A stretch of 64,000 nt of DNA from an uncultured Collinsella sp. (GCA_900541065.1 UQIE01000001.1:1-64000), one strand, 5' to 3'. Shown: positions 19,835 through 29,719, numbered from the stretch's first letter. Made by a program: numbers and translations. The notes: generated by a model from the sequence alone, not told the origin.

Positions 19835-20674
19835 TTACGCCTCGGACTTCTTGGCGTAGATAAACCAGTAGCCGAGCGCGACCAGAACCGCGCCGCCCAC
19901 AATGTTGCCCAGCGTGGCGGCGGACAGGTTAAACGCAATGCCCGCGGCGTTGAGCGCATCGGCACCGGCAACCTTGGCGCCATAGCCGCACGCGTGCATC
20001 ACGGCACCCATGGGCAAAAAGTACATGTTGGCAACGCAGTGCTCAAAACCGCAGGCCACAAAGGCGGCGATGGGCAGCAGAATGCCCACGACCTTATCGA
20101 CCACGGTCTTGCCGGCGGTACCGATCCACACGGCCAGGCACACAAAGATGTTGCACAGGATGCCGCGGAAGAAGATCGTCACCCAGTCGATCGTCACCTT
20201 GCCGGCGGCGACACTCACCATGGAATTGGCGACCGCCTCGCCGTTGAGCTTATAGATGCCGGCCATGTACACCAAAAAGACGATGAACAGGGCACCGACA
20301 AAGTTACCGACCCATACGACGACCCAAGCCTTGAGCATCTGGACCAGGGTGATCTTTTTGCTCTTGAGCGCGCAGACCATGAGTGAGTTACCGGTAAAGA
20401 GCTCGGCGCCGCACACCAGCACCAGCACCAGGCCCAGGCAAAAGCACAGACCACCCACGACGCGCTGGGCGCCCCAGCCGAGTGTGCTATCGCTCAAGAA
20501 TACGGTAAAGAACAGGCCACCGAAGGCAATGAACGCGCCGGCGAACATTGCCAACAGAAAGGCCTTAGCGACCGGCAGGTTAGCCTTGGTCACGCCGGCG
20601 GCCTCGGTCTTGGCCTCGATCGCGGCGGGCGCCAGGCAATCGGGAGCGGGGAACTCCGCCTTGGAATCTGCCAT
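19835..20674 (-). CDS. focA: FocA/FdhC-type formate channel
   Basis: Formate/nitrite transporter family pentameric channel in the cytoplasmic membrane, 279 residues with six hydrophobic segments. The family blocks AGAFIAFGG, GAELFTGN and GFEHCVANM are all present; the last holds the gating-pore region. It is the last gene of the formate hydrogenlyase operon, matching the position of focB in E. coli hyf, and would import or export formate for FdhF. The ATG at 20674 (MADSKAEF) is preferred over one 11 codons upstream. Confidence 0.94.
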   Translation of the reverse strand: MADSKAEFPAPDCLAPAAIEAKTEAAGVTKANLPVAKAFLLAMFAGAFIAFGGLFFTVFLSDSTLGWGAQRVVGGLCFCLGLVLVLVCGAELFTGNSLMVCALKSKKITLVQMLKAWVVVWVGNFVGALFIVFLVYMAGIYKLNGEAVANSMVSVAAGKVTIDWVTIFFRGILCNIFVCLAVWIGTAGKTVVDKVVGILLPIAAFVACGFEHCVANMYFLPMGAVMHACGYGAKVAGADALNAAGIAFNLSAATLGNIVGGAVLVALGYWFIYAKKSEA

Positions 20675-20713
20675 GTCAATCACTTCTTTCCTAATCAGCA
20701 GGGGCAAGCGCTG

Positions 20714-21217
20714 TTACAGCTCCTGCCCCAAGCGGACAAAGTGGGAAAAGTCGTTGGCGGCCACGGCGTCGTACACGGCGTCGACGGCCTCAAAGACCTC
20801 CGGGGACATGGGGTTATAGAACTCCGTATCGCCCGGCTGAATCCCTATGAAGACGATATCTTCGCACGATTGCTCAATCTCTTCGATCAGAATCGACAAA
20901 GGGAGCGAATGCGTGGTGAACATCGACTTGCGGGCCACATCACGTTTGTCGAGCAAGCGGATGGCGCCGACGGGCAGCGCCATGTCGGCGGCATCGACCA
21001 ATACCAGACGCGGCGGACGCTCGCGCTTGACCTCGATGATGTCATCCTCGGGCGTTTGGCCGCCGTCGATGGTGTACCAACCGGCGATGGGTGCGTCCTC
21101 CATCTTTTTGGAGAGCACGGGGCCGGCGGCATCGTCGGCACGCAGAACGCTTCCCGCCGTGAGCACGATACCCGCAAACGGGGCGCCGTTCACACGTCCA
21201 TCCACAACGCGACCCAT
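20714..21217 (-). CDS. hycI: HycI-type hydrogenase maturation endopeptidase
   Basis: Cuts the C-terminal tail of the [NiFe] large subunit after nickel insertion. The 167-residue protein has the N-terminal LTAGSVLRADDAAGP motif; the Asp is a nickel-sensing residue in this family. VLVDAADM follows near residue 80 and TTHSLPLS near 113. The ATG overlaps the stop of the upstream gene by one base. The long open frame further upstream is out-of-frame sequence of the hyfJ gene. The target is presumably HyfG, which has a tail after DPCYSC. Confidence 0.9.
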   Translation of the reverse strand: MGRVVDGRVNGAPFAGIVLTAGSVLRADDAAGPVLSKKMEDAPIAGWYTIDGGQTPEDDIIEVKRERPPRLVLVDAADMALPVGAIRLLDKRDVARKSMFTTHSLPLSILIEEIEQSCEDIVFIGIQPGDTEFYNPMSPEVFEAVDAVYDAVAANDFSHFVRLGQEL

Positions 21218-21798
21218 TACTGCAACCTTCCCGTCAGATACACGCCCGACACATCGCGCACGCGCTCCACCAAATCGCGGAACTTCATTAAGAACGCGAC
21301 CTGCTGGGCATGCAGGCCAAAGTCGTCGTCGAACACCGAGATGCCGGCCTTGGCCGACCCGCGAAAACCGCGCTCGTCGAGCAGCGCATCGCAGGCCTCG
21401 AGCAGCGACGGCACCGCCGCCTTGTCGAGCTGGCACTCACCAAAGGAGCGGATGGCCTCGAACTTGGTTTTGGCCTCCCCCTCCGGCAGCGCGTCGACGA
21501 GCGAATAAAACACGTCCACCGGCACCGACAGGCGCGGCTCAAAGCAGTCGAGCACGCCGGTGTGGTGGCCCACGGCGAGCGTGTAGTACAGCACGTCGCA
21601 GGCCTCCTGGGGAACGTCTTCCTCGGTCTCCACAAACTTACGCGTGAGCTCGTAGAAGACCACCTGGTCGGGCGCATGGCCCAGGCAGGGGTCGGCGACG
21701 CCCTCGGCGGCCTCGACGCTTGCGCGCGAGGCATCGCCAAAGGAGCCGCCGAGCATACCGGGGCCCGCAAAGTAACCAGAGCGGTCCGTGAGCTCCAT
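21217..21798 (-). CDS. hyfJ: HycH/HyfJ-like formate hydrogenlyase maturation protein
   Basis: A 193-residue protein matching the HycH family by position and by the blocks VVFYELTRKFV, EACDVLYYTLAVGHHTG and DCF. In E. coli, HycH helps assemble the large subunit. It begins one base after the hyfI stop and overlaps the hycI-like start by one base. It is longer than E. coli HyfJ. Confidence 0.85.
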   Translation of the reverse strand: MELTDRSGYFAGPGMLGGSFGDASRASVEAAEGVADPCLGHAPDQVVFYELTRKFVETEEDVPQEACDVLYYTLAVGHHTGVLDCFEPRLSVPVDVFYSLVDALPEGEAKTKFEAIRSFGECQLDKAAVPSLLEACDALLDERGFRGSAKAGISVFDDDFGLHAQQVAFLMKFRDLVERVRDVSGVYLTGRLQ

Positions 21799-22581
21799 CT
21801 AGCGACCTCCGGCCAGCACCAGATCCTGCAGCGCAGAGTAGACCTCAACGCGGCGCGGATCGTCCTGCTTGTCGATGAGCAGCGCCATGGCACCGCGGAT
21901 ATCGCCCTTGGGCGCGCCCTCGAGCGTATCCATAAACTCGTTGGCCAGGTCGCGGCCGTAACGGTAGCCGCTCATGGCGCGAGCCTCGCGCTCGATGGCA
22001 ACGCGCAGCTTGTACGGCACGCCGGGGTGCAGGATATCGGCCTGCTCGCCGGCGGCCTCCACCGTGGTCTCGGCATGGAGCTTTTGGTCCAGCAGACCGA
22101 GCGCCATGGCAAAGCCGTAGACGGTCTGCGCGGGGCTGGGCGGGCAGCCGGGGATGTAGACATCGACCGGCAGAATCTTATCCGTGCCGCCCCAGACGCA
22201 GTAGTTGTCGTAGAAGATGCCGCCGGTGCAGCCGCACGCGCCATAGGACACCACGATCTTGGGATCGGGTGCGGCCTCAAAGGCGCGCAGGGCCGGCATG
22301 CGCATGGCACGCGTCACGGCACCGGTGTACAGCAGCACATCGGCGTGACGGGGCGAAGGCACGACCTTGATGCCAAAGCGCTCGACGTCGAAGACGGGCG
22401 TGATGGAACCGAAGATCTCGATCTCGCAGCCGTTGCAGCCGCCGCAGTCGACACGGTAGACGTACACCGAGCGCTTGATCTTCTTAAGAAGGGTCGCCTT
22501 GGCCTTCTCGATGCTCTCGTCGAGCTCGATCTTGGTCGGGCGGTACTGAAGCCGCTCGGGCAAAAGCGTGGGTTCGGCCAT
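21799..22581 (-). CDS. hyfI: formate hydrogenlyase small subunit (NuoB/HycG-like)
   Basis: A 260-residue electron-transfer subunit of the membrane-bound [NiFe] hydrogenase, holding the 4Fe-4S cluster next to the active site. The cluster ligands are visible: DCGGCNGCE, then GACGCTGG, then IPGCPPSP. It follows the ferredoxin subunit by two bases. The C-terminal part beyond residue 170 extends past the core NuoB domain. Confidence 0.93.
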   Translation of the reverse strand: MAEPTLLPERLQYRPTKIELDESIEKAKATLLKKIKRSVYVYRVDCGGCNGCEIEIFGSITPVFDVERFGIKVVPSPRHADVLLYTGAVTRAMRMPALRAFEAAPDPKIVVSYGACGCTGGIFYDNYCVWGGTDKILPVDVYIPGCPPSPAQTVYGFAMALGLLDQKLHAETTVEAAGEQADILHPGVPYKLRVAIEREARAMSGYRYGRDLANEFMDTLEGAPKGDIRGAMALLIDKQDDPRRVEVYSALQDLVLAGGR

Positions 22582-22583
22582 GG

Positions 22584-23300
22584 TTACTCCTCCTTCGTTT
22601 CAAAATCCATGATGATGCCCTCGACCGGCGCCGGACCGGCGGGAATCTCGGGCGCATCGGGGTTAAGCTCGCGGTCGATATACTCCGGGTTCACACCGTG
22701 GCCGCCCAGATACTCCATGCCGGGGCCCTGGGGCTCACCGGACGCAAGCGTCTCGTTGGCAGCCATGCCGGCAGCGTTGCCGGTCTTTACGGCCGAGGCG
22801 GCGCGCAGGGCGTCGAGCTCGCGCTTGCACTCCTGGCACATACCGACGGTACGGGCGGCCTGCTCGGCCTCCATGCCGCCGGCCTTTTGCAGCAGGCGCT
22901 TAGCGTAGTCGATCTCCTTGTGCGGGGCGAACGGCTTGCCGCAGCGCGAGCAGTGCTCGAGCGTGTAGACGCTCTTGCTGGTGAGGTCGTCCTTGCTCAT
23001 GACGGCCAGCTCAAACTCCTCGGTGAGCTTGATGGCCTCCATGGGGCAGGCTTCCTCGCAGCGGCCGCAAAAGATGCAGCGGCCGTAGTCGATCGACCAG
23101 GTGATGGTGTCGGCCGCAAGGTCGGTGTCCATGCGAATGGCATCGGCCGGGCAAGCCACGCCGCAGGCTCCGCAGGCGATGCAGAGCTCGGCATTGTGCT
23201 CGGGCTTGCCGCGCATGTCCTTGTTGGTGGGGAACGGCGCAAACGGGTACTTGACCGTCGCGTCGCCGGCCTTGGCGTTGACCTTCCAAAGCTTCAGCAT
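22584..23300 (-). CDS. hyfH: two-[4Fe-4S] ferredoxin subunit (HycF/HyfH-like)
   Basis: The 238-residue subunit links the formate dehydrogenase electron chain to the small subunit. Two 4Fe-4S motifs are clear: CIACGACGVACP and CIFCGRCEEACP in the first 90 residues. Further Cys pairs (CSRCGK and CQEC) suggest an added metal site. The Pro- and Gly-rich tail is longer than in E. coli. The ATG at 23300 immediately follows the hyfG stop; the longer open frame to 23423 overlaps hyfG. Confidence 0.92.
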   Translation of the reverse strand: MLKLWKVNAKAGDATVKYPFAPFPTNKDMRGKPEHNAELCIACGACGVACPADAIRMDTDLAADTITWSIDYGRCIFCGRCEEACPMEAIKLTEEFELAVMSKDDLTSKSVYTLEHCSRCGKPFAPHKEIDYAKRLLQKAGGMEAEQAARTVGMCQECKRELDALRAASAVKTGNAAGMAANETLASGEPQGPGMEYLGGHGVNPEYIDRELNPDAPEIPAGPAPVEGIIMDFETKEE

Positions 23301-23301
23301 A

Positions 23302-25074
23302 TTAGAGCGCCTCCTCATCGAGCGGAGCGGCCACGGTGCCCTCGCCCGCAAGCGGCGACTTGTCGCGCCAGACGTTCTCGAACTGCTCCTTGTCGAGCAC
23401 GTGGTCGCGCTTGGCGGCGACATCGGTCACCGTCACGCGGTCGGTGCAGGAGTAGCACGGGTCGAGCGAGCCGACGATCAGCGCCGCGTCGCCCACGGTG
23501 TTGCCGCGGAACATGTAGCGCAGGACCGGCCAGTTGCTGTACGTGGCCGCCTTGGCGCGCCAGCGGTAGCACTTCTGGTTGTTGCCGAGCATGGCCCAGT
23601 GCACGTCCTCGCCGCGCGGCGCCTCGGTGGCGCCGATGGCGTACTTGTGCGGGGTGTACTCCCAATCCGTGGTGAGGATGGGGCCCGACGGGCAGTTCTC
23701 GAGCATGGTCTCGATCATGTCGATCGAATCGTAGACCTCCTGGATGCGAACGGCGGTACGGCCGAAGGCATCGCAGGTGTCGGCCGTAGCGGCGTGCATC
23801 TTTTGAACGTCCGGATCGGCGTAGCCGTCGAAGGGATGGTCAAAGCGCACGTCGCGGGCATAGCCCGAGCCACGCATGAGCGGGCCGACCGGCGAGAAGT
23901 CGCGTGCGATCTTGCGGTCCAAGATGCCGATACCGCTCGTACGCTCAATAAAGTTGGGCGTGGAGAGCAAGACGTCGACGAGCTCCTGAACCTCGGAGCG
24001 CAGCTGGTGGATGGTCGTGAGCGTGGAAAGCTTCTGCTCGGCCAAAATGTCGCGACGCACGCCGCCGATCACGTTGAGGCCGTAGGTCTTGCGGTGACCG
24101 GAGAGCTTCTCGGCCAGGTCCACGGACTTCTCGCGGACGCGGAAGAACTGTTGGAAGCCAGAGTCGAAGCCCGTGTAGTGAGACGCCAGGCCAATGTTGA
24201 GCAGATGCGAGTGCAGGCGCTCGACCTCGAGCATGATGGCGCGGATGTACTGGGCGCGCGGCGGGACATGAATGCCCTGGGCGCGCTCGACGGCCTCGGC
24301 GTAGGCCACCGAGTGGGCGCAGCCGCAGATACCGCAGATGCGGTCGGCGAGGAACGTCACGGCGTCATAATTCAGGCGCGTCTCGGCGACCTTCTCCATG
24401 CCGCGGTGCACGTAGAACAGACGGTAGTCGGCGTCGACGATCGTCTCGCCCTCAACGAACAGGCGGAAGTGGCCGGGCTCGTCGGAGGTAATGTGCAACG
24501 GGCCCATGGGGACGAGTGTGGTCTCCTTGCCCTTGGTATCGGCCAAGAACTCGTAGTTTTCCATGTCACTCGCGGGAGCGGGACGGAAGCGGTAGTCCAT
24601 GGAGTCCTTGCGCAGCGGGTACAGGCCGCTGGGCCAATCGTCGGGCAGCACCAGGCGACGACGGTCGGGCAGACCCTCGGGGATCAGGCCGAACATGTCG
24701 CGAAGCTCGCGCTCGCCCCACACACAGGCGGGGACGAACGGTGTCACGGACGGGAACGTCATCTTGGCGGGATCGACCTCGGTGCGCACGGTCACCCAGC
24801 CGGGGTCATCCCCCTCCATGGAGATGACGTAGTACACGGCGTAACGGCCGCACAGACTGCGCTCGTCGTTGCCGATGATCACGGGAATCCAGCCGTAGCG
24901 TTCGTAGTACAGATAGTGGACGGCCTCGGGCAGCTTGTCCTGCTTGACGGTAATCGTCAGCTGGTCCTCGCATTGCCACTCGACCTTCTCGATGCAGCCC
25001 GGAACGGCGCGGCGCAGGGCCTCGACATGGCTCTCGCAGCGACGGGCATACACCTTGTTCTCAGTTTCAATCAT
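23302..25074 (-). CDS. hyfG: [NiFe] hydrogenase large subunit (HycE/HyfG-like)
   Basis: Catalytic subunit of the hydrogen-evolving hydrogenase, 590 residues. Residues 1-170 are a NuoC-like domain and the rest is NuoD-like. Both nickel-binding motifs are seen: RICGICGCAHS (L1) and DPCYSCTDR (L2), with Cys and not Sec at the nickel ligands. About 35 residues follow the L2 motif, which is the tail expected to be removed by the HycI-like protease. It begins three bases after hyfF. No hypA-F maturation genes lie in the window. Confidence 0.95.
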   Translation of the reverse strand: MIETENKVYARRCESHVEALRRAVPGCIEKVEWQCEDQLTITVKQDKLPEAVHYLYYERYGWIPVIIGNDERSLCGRYAVYYVISMEGDDPGWVTVRTEVDPAKMTFPSVTPFVPACVWGERELRDMFGLIPEGLPDRRRLVLPDDWPSGLYPLRKDSMDYRFRPAPASDMENYEFLADTKGKETTLVPMGPLHITSDEPGHFRLFVEGETIVDADYRLFYVHRGMEKVAETRLNYDAVTFLADRICGICGCAHSVAYAEAVERAQGIHVPPRAQYIRAIMLEVERLHSHLLNIGLASHYTGFDSGFQQFFRVREKSVDLAEKLSGHRKTYGLNVIGGVRRDILAEQKLSTLTTIHQLRSEVQELVDVLLSTPNFIERTSGIGILDRKIARDFSPVGPLMRGSGYARDVRFDHPFDGYADPDVQKMHAATADTCDAFGRTAVRIQEVYDSIDMIETMLENCPSGPILTTDWEYTPHKYAIGATEAPRGEDVHWAMLGNNQKCYRWRAKAATYSNWPVLRYMFRGNTVGDAALIVGSLDPCYSCTDRVTVTDVAAKRDHVLDKEQFENVWRDKSPLAGEGTVAAPLDEEAL

Positions 25075-25077
25075 TCG

Positions 25078-26637
25078 TTACTCCACCTCGCTCTGAGCGG
25101 TCTCGGTACCGAACACAGCGCGGTACATCGGCGTCGCGTGAAGTTCCTCGGTGTTCTGCTCGAGTACGATGCCGGTCGCGGTCTCCACACCGTGCACGAG
25201 AGGCAGCGGGGTGGCGATGCCAAACCACAAGATCATGACAGCCAGGATGATTTCGGGGATAAGCATGAGCGCCGGGGCCTCATGCTTGCCCATGCCCTGG
25301 GGCGCATGGCCGAATACCGACTTGAGTGCGATGCGGGTGAGCGCGGAGATGGCCACGGTAAGGCCGAGGGCGACCACGACGACCAGCCACATGGGACCGG
25401 CGGTAACACCGGCGACAAAAGTCAGGAACTCGGAGATAAACATGCCAAAGGGCGGGAAGGCACCAAGACCGAGCAGCGCCAGGACGGCGAGCGCGGCGGT
25501 TGCGGGGGCAACCTCGACGACGCCCTGGATCTTGGCCAGGCTACGCGTGCCAAAGGCGTGCTGGATGTTGCCGGACACGCAGAAGGCAAGCGTCTTGGTA
25601 AAGCCGTGGAACACGCAGTGCAGCAGGGCCGCGGCGATACCCAGCGGGCCACCGATACCCAGGCACAGGGCGATAACGCCCACGTTCTCCACAGACGAGT
25701 ACGCAAAGCGGCGCTTGAGGTCGTCCTGGCGAAACATCGAAAGTGCCGCCACCAAAATGGACAGCGTGCCGACGATCAGCAGCAAAAGTTGCGGATACTC
25801 GGCGCCCACGGCCTGGATGGTAAAGCCGTAGAAGCGCATGATCACAAGCATGGCGCACTTAAGCAGCACGCCCGAGAGCAGGGCCGAGACAGGGCTCGGG
25901 GCCTGGGAGTGGGCATCGGGCAGCCAAGTGTGCATGGGGAACAGGCCGGCCTTGGTGCCAAAGCCGATCACGATAAACGCAAAGGCGAGGCGCATGAGCG
26001 TCGGGTCGAACTGGTCGGCATACGGCAGCACGCACGACAGGAATGCGGCCTCGTGGGCGTTGGGAATCACGTCGGCGGCGTTGGCGTAGATCAGCAGCGT
26101 ACCGAACAGGCCAAATGCCACGCCGGCGGTACAGACCATCGCATACTTCCAAGAAGCCTCGAGGGCCGTCTTGTTCTTGTAGATACCCACCAGGAACACA
26201 GTGGAAAGCGTGGTTGCCTCCACGGCGGCCCACGTGAGGATCATGTTGTTGGACAGGCACGCGAGCAGCATGGTGAACACAAACAGGCTAAACAGCGCAA
26301 AATACTGCTTGGCGCGCTCGGCGGGCATGGAGCCCTCCTCGATATCGGCCTTTACATAGGGCAGCGAGAACAGCCCCGTAAGAAAACCGATAAAGCCGAT
26401 GAGCAGCACAAAGATGGCGCCCAGCGAATCGAGGTGGAACCACAGGCCAAGAGCGCTCGCGGTTTCGCCGCTCATAAGGACGTCGCCGGCCGTCATAATC
26501 GACAGCACCAGGACGGCTGCGACGGAGACCAGGTTGAGACCGGCAAACACGTTATAGGACGTGTTCTTGGGCAAAAACGCCATGACCAGCGAGAACACCA
26601 AAGGAGTCGCGAGCAGGGCGAGAATCAACGTTTCCAT
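25078..26637 (-). CDS. hyfF: antiporter-like membrane subunit (HyfF-type)
   Basis: A 519-residue polytopic protein of the proton-translocating NuoN/NuoL family (Proton_antipo_M), part of the group 4 hydrogenase membrane arm. It contains family blocks such as WAAVEATTLSTVFLVG and HTWLPDAHSQAPSPVSALLSG, with conserved Lys and Glu/His residues in mid-membrane helices. It sits between hyfE and hyfG, as in E. coli hyf. The complex may pump ions, but coupling is not shown by sequence. Confidence 0.9.
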   Translation of the reverse strand: METLILALLATPLVFSLVMAFLPKNTSYNVFAGLNLVSVAAVLVLSIMTAGDVLMSGETASALGLWFHLDSLGAIFVLLIGFIGFLTGLFSLPYVKADIEEGSMPAERAKQYFALFSLFVFTMLLACLSNNMILTWAAVEATTLSTVFLVGIYKNKTALEASWKYAMVCTAGVAFGLFGTLLIYANAADVIPNAHEAAFLSCVLPYADQFDPTLMRLAFAFIVIGFGTKAGLFPMHTWLPDAHSQAPSPVSALLSGVLLKCAMLVIMRFYGFTIQAVGAEYPQLLLLIVGTLSILVAALSMFRQDDLKRRFAYSSVENVGVIALCLGIGGPLGIAAALLHCVFHGFTKTLAFCVSGNIQHAFGTRSLAKIQGVVEVAPATAALAVLALLGLGAFPPFGMFISEFLTFVAGVTAGPMWLVVVVALGLTVAISALTRIALKSVFGHAPQGMGKHEAPALMLIPEIILAVMILWFGIATPLPLVHGVETATGIVLEQNTEELHATPMYRAVFGTETAQSEVE

Positions 26638-26640
26638 GGA

Positions 26641-27294
26641 CTACCCCCTCAGCTCGGACAGGTCGCGCGCATCGAGCGAGTGGGAGTCGTCCCAAATGCG
26701 ACGCACGACGATGGACATGATGATGACGGCAAAGATGGCGTCGGTGGCGATACCGATCTCGATGATCTCGGGAGCGGTGGGGGCCAAAAGCGCGAGCGTC
26801 ACGTGGCTGCCGTTTTCCATAAGGCAGTATCCAAAGATCTGCTTCATGATGTTGCGCTGCGAGATGATGCAGGTGAGGCCCACGAAGAAGTGAGCGAAGC
26901 TAATAGCGAGCGCAGGCGTTGCGACCTCGGCCGTGGGCAGGCTGATCTGCGTCACAACGGCAAAGCAGATCGCGACCTCGACGGCGATGATGCAGATGGC
27001 CCACGCGGGCTTAAGGCCGGCCTTGAGCGATGCGTCGCTCGGCTCGCCCATCTTCTTGTATGCGCGGTTGAGGATGTAAGGGACCAGGACGACCTTAGTG
27101 ATAAAGGCAGATCCGGCCCACATAAGCAGCTCCTGCGCACCGGTAGTAGCACCGAGCGTAGCGAGCAGTCCCACGAGCACCAGCGACTGCACCGCATACC
27201 AGCGAATGGCGTGCTTGATGTTCTTGGAGACGACCACCATGGTGGACGTGACGATCAGAAGGCCGCCAAGGATGTTGACGATCGAATAACCCAT
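26641..27294 (-). CDS. hyfE: HyfE-like small membrane subunit
   Basis: A 217-residue hydrophobic protein with about six to seven membrane segments, similar in length and position to E. coli HyfE. The C-terminal half resembles NuoK (GYCLMENGSHVTL with a buried Glu). It is found in Hyf-type but not Hyc-type complexes, so it supports calling this a Hyf (FHL-2) system. Three bases separate it from hyfF. Confidence 0.88.
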   Translation of the reverse strand: MGYSIVNILGGLLIVTSTMVVVSKNIKHAIRWYAVQSLVLVGLLATLGATTGAQELLMWAGSAFITKVVLVPYILNRAYKKMGEPSDASLKAGLKPAWAICIIAVEVAICFAVVTQISLPTAEVATPALAISFAHFFVGLTCIISQRNIMKQIFGYCLMENGSHVTLALLAPTAPEIIEIGIATDAIFAVIIMSIVVRRIWDDSHSLDARDLSELRG

Positions 27295-27307
27295 GTCGTT
27301 CTACCTC

Positions 27308-28765
27308 CTAACCGATCCAGCTGGCCGAAAGCGGGCCGCTGACGATGACCATGATGATGAGCACGATGAACACGAACGCCATCGCGCGGGGAAGCGGGGC
27401 TCCCGCAGCGACCTCTTCGCTCGGCTCGCCGGGCAGGCAATAGCCCATCCACTTGAGGAACCAGGCAAAGGTGGCGACGGTCTCGGCGACCATGATGCAC
27501 ACGAGCACCAGGATCGCCACGTTGCCGGCACCCACAGAAAAGCCGCCGGCGATGATCTGGAACTTCGAGAAGAACGTGTTCATGGGCGGCACGCCGGCAA
27601 TGGCGAGCGCGGCGACACCAAAGCCCACGCCCGAGATCGGGTACTTCTTTACGATGCCGCGAAGCTTGGGCAGCATACGCGTACCGAGCGTAAAGGAGAA
27701 CGAACCGGCGATCAGGAAGAAAAGCGTCTTGGCGAAGGCGTGGTTAAAGATGTGGCAGACGGCGCCATCGAAGGCGAGCTGGCTGCCAAAGACCGAAAGG
27801 CCCAGACCAAAGAACACATAGGAGAGCTGGGCGATCGTGGAGAAGGCCAGCAGGCGCTTCATGTCCTTTTGCGGCAGGTACATAAGGAAACCAAAGAGCA
27901 TGGTGACCATGGCGTCGATAATGGCGACCCAGCCCACGATCTCGGGAATCTCGCCGGCAGAGACGAGTGCGCGCGCGAACACGCACACGCCGACCTTGAC
28001 CATCGAGGCGCCATGCAGGTAGGCCGAAACAGGCGTCGGCGCTTCCATGGCCGAAGGCAGCCACATGTACATGGGGACCTGTGCGGACTTGGCCCAGGCC
28101 GCAAACAGCACGAGCAAAAGGACGATAGCCTTGAGCTTGGTGTCGAGGCCGGCAATCGCGGTGATGGCGAAGGTGCCGGTGTGGGCAAACACGATGGCGG
28201 CGCCCAGATACAGGCCGAGCGCACCGATATGCGTGATGATGAGGGCCTTCATGCCGGCCTTCTTGGCCGTAGGCGTCATGTAGTAGCTAATGAGGCCCCA
28301 AGAGCACGCACCCGTGATCTCAAAGAACACGAGCTGGCCCAAAAGGGTCGAGCTGTACACGAGGCCGGCCATGGCGCCGATAAAGGTCGCGAGGTACGCG
28401 TAGAAGCGACGACGCGGTGCGTCGGGATGCTCACGGTTATTCTCGCTCATATAGGGAATCGAATAGATCACAACAAGCAGGCCGATACCCACAAAGGCGG
28501 GCGCGAGCAGCGTGCTCATCCGATCGAAGGTGAATCCCATGACGAGGGTCTGCCCAAACGAGATCAGGGGGACCTGCGTGTCGGGCATGCCGGCTCCAGC
28601 GAAATTCGCGGCGAGGGCGATGGTGCAGGCCGTCGATACGGCGGCACCCAAAACGCTGAACCACTTGGCGTACGGACGGGGGAACAGGGCGACGAGCACC
28701 GAGGCCACCATCGGGGCCGCGATAGCGACCAAGCCGAGAAGGGACAGACTGACTGCAAATGACAT
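27308..28765 (-). CDS. hyfD: antiporter-like membrane subunit (HyfD-type)
   Basis: A 485-residue member of the Proton_antipo_M family, the second of three antiporter-like subunits in this operon. It contains FFEITGACSWGLISYY and MYMWLPSAMEAPTPVSAYLH, the usual TM5/TM7 blocks with an acidic residue and a Lys. HyfD is also specific to Hyf-type complexes. It lies between hyfC and hyfE. Confidence 0.9.
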   Translation of the reverse strand: MSFAVSLSLLGLVAIAAPMVASVLVALFPRPYAKWFSVLGAAVSTACTIALAANFAGAGMPDTQVPLISFGQTLVMGFTFDRMSTLLAPAFVGIGLLVVIYSIPYMSENNREHPDAPRRRFYAYLATFIGAMAGLVYSSTLLGQLVFFEITGACSWGLISYYMTPTAKKAGMKALIITHIGALGLYLGAAIVFAHTGTFAITAIAGLDTKLKAIVLLLVLFAAWAKSAQVPMYMWLPSAMEAPTPVSAYLHGASMVKVGVCVFARALVSAGEIPEIVGWVAIIDAMVTMLFGFLMYLPQKDMKRLLAFSTIAQLSYVFFGLGLSVFGSQLAFDGAVCHIFNHAFAKTLFFLIAGSFSFTLGTRMLPKLRGIVKKYPISGVGFGVAALAIAGVPPMNTFFSKFQIIAGGFSVGAGNVAILVLVCIMVAETVATFAWFLKWMGYCLPGEPSEEVAAGAPLPRAMAFVFIVLIIMVIVSGPLSASWIG

Positions 28766-28780
28766 TGTTTCTCCCTTCTC

Positions 28781-29707
28781 CTACACGCCGACGACCACGA
28801 AGACAAACGCCAGAACGGCGATGCCCACGACGGCCCAGGTCTGATTGCCAAGCACCTTAAAACGCGAGCGCGAGCAGGAGTTCTCGATCACGCCGCATAC
28901 GACAAAGTCGATCAGGCACTTCACCAGGAAGACGACTGCGCCCAGAACGGCGGCGACGCCCACGGTCGCGGGCTCGCCCCAGGGGACGAAGATCGCGCAG
29001 AACCAGGCGACGACCAGGACCTGCTTCATGGACATGGCGAGCTTTGCCATCGCAAGCGACGGGCCGGAAAGCTCGGCGAGCGGACCTTCCTGAAGCTCCT
29101 GCTCGGCCTCGGCCTGGTCAAACGGCAGCTTGCCGAGCTCCATGTAGCAGGCGATCGCAAAAGCGATGCCGGCGAGGATCACAGCGACCGGCGCGTCGAT
29201 GGCGCCCGTCATGATGTGCTGACCCATAGTGGCGATGTCGGTTGAACCGCACACCAGGGCGGCGGCAAACAGCGCCAACAGCATGGACGGCTCGATGAGC
29301 ACGCTCATGAGCAGCTCGCGGACGCCGCCGATACCGGCGTAGGCGTTGGACGAATCCACACCGCAGAGGGCAAAGAAGAAGCGGGCGAGCGCAAGGCTGT
29401 ACATGATGGTGATGGCGTCACCAAAGACCGGGATGGGGCTTTGTGCCGTAAAGAGCGGCAGACCCATCGCGAGCATAAAGGCGACGGCGAAGAACAGCGG
29501 AGGCATAATGCGCAGCGCAAAGCTCGCGTCCTCGCTCTGGGACTCGGGGCGAGCAAAGAGCTTGGCCAGGTCGCGGTAGTCCTGCATGATGCTGGGGCCG
29601 CGACGGTTGTGCATCTTGGCGCGGATCACGCGGCCGAGACCGGAGAAGAACGGCGCGACGGCCATGACGACCACGCCCTGCAGAACGGCAAGTACGATGT
29701 TGTTCAT
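28781..29707 (-). CDS. hyfC: NuoH-like membrane anchor subunit (HyfC)
   Basis: A 308-residue NuoH/HycD-family protein that links the peripheral hydrogenase arm to the antiporter-like subunits. RRGPSIMQDYRDLAKLFA near residue 36 is the family's first cytoplasmic loop, and ELGKLPFDQAEAEQEL is the conserved acidic loop near residue 190. About eight membrane segments. It lies 12 nt after hyfB. Confidence 0.92.
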   Translation of the reverse strand: MNNIVLAVLQGVVVMAVAPFFSGLGRVIRAKMHNRRGPSIMQDYRDLAKLFARPESQSEDASFALRIMPPLFFAVAFMLAMGLPLFTAQSPIPVFGDAITIMYSLALARFFFALCGVDSSNAYAGIGGVRELLMSVLIEPSMLLALFAAALVCGSTDIATMGQHIMTGAIDAPVAVILAGIAFAIACYMELGKLPFDQAEAEQELQEGPLAELSGPSLAMAKLAMSMKQVLVVAWFCAIFVPWGEPATVGVAAVLGAVVFLVKCLIDFVVCGVIENSCSRSRFKVLGNQTWAVVGIAVLAFVFVVVGV

Positions 29708-29719
29708 GCTCTCCCCTCC

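Noticed and set aside
23101..27342. 1413-codon open frame on the plus strand across the hydrogenase genes, and similar long antisense frames at 865-3102, 3215-4666, 5389-6747, 7015-9864 and 29441-31789
   Set aside because: They are shadows of G+C-biased minus-strand genes with clear families; their translations are low-complexity (His/Arg/Gly/Val/Leu-rich) and match nothing recognisable.
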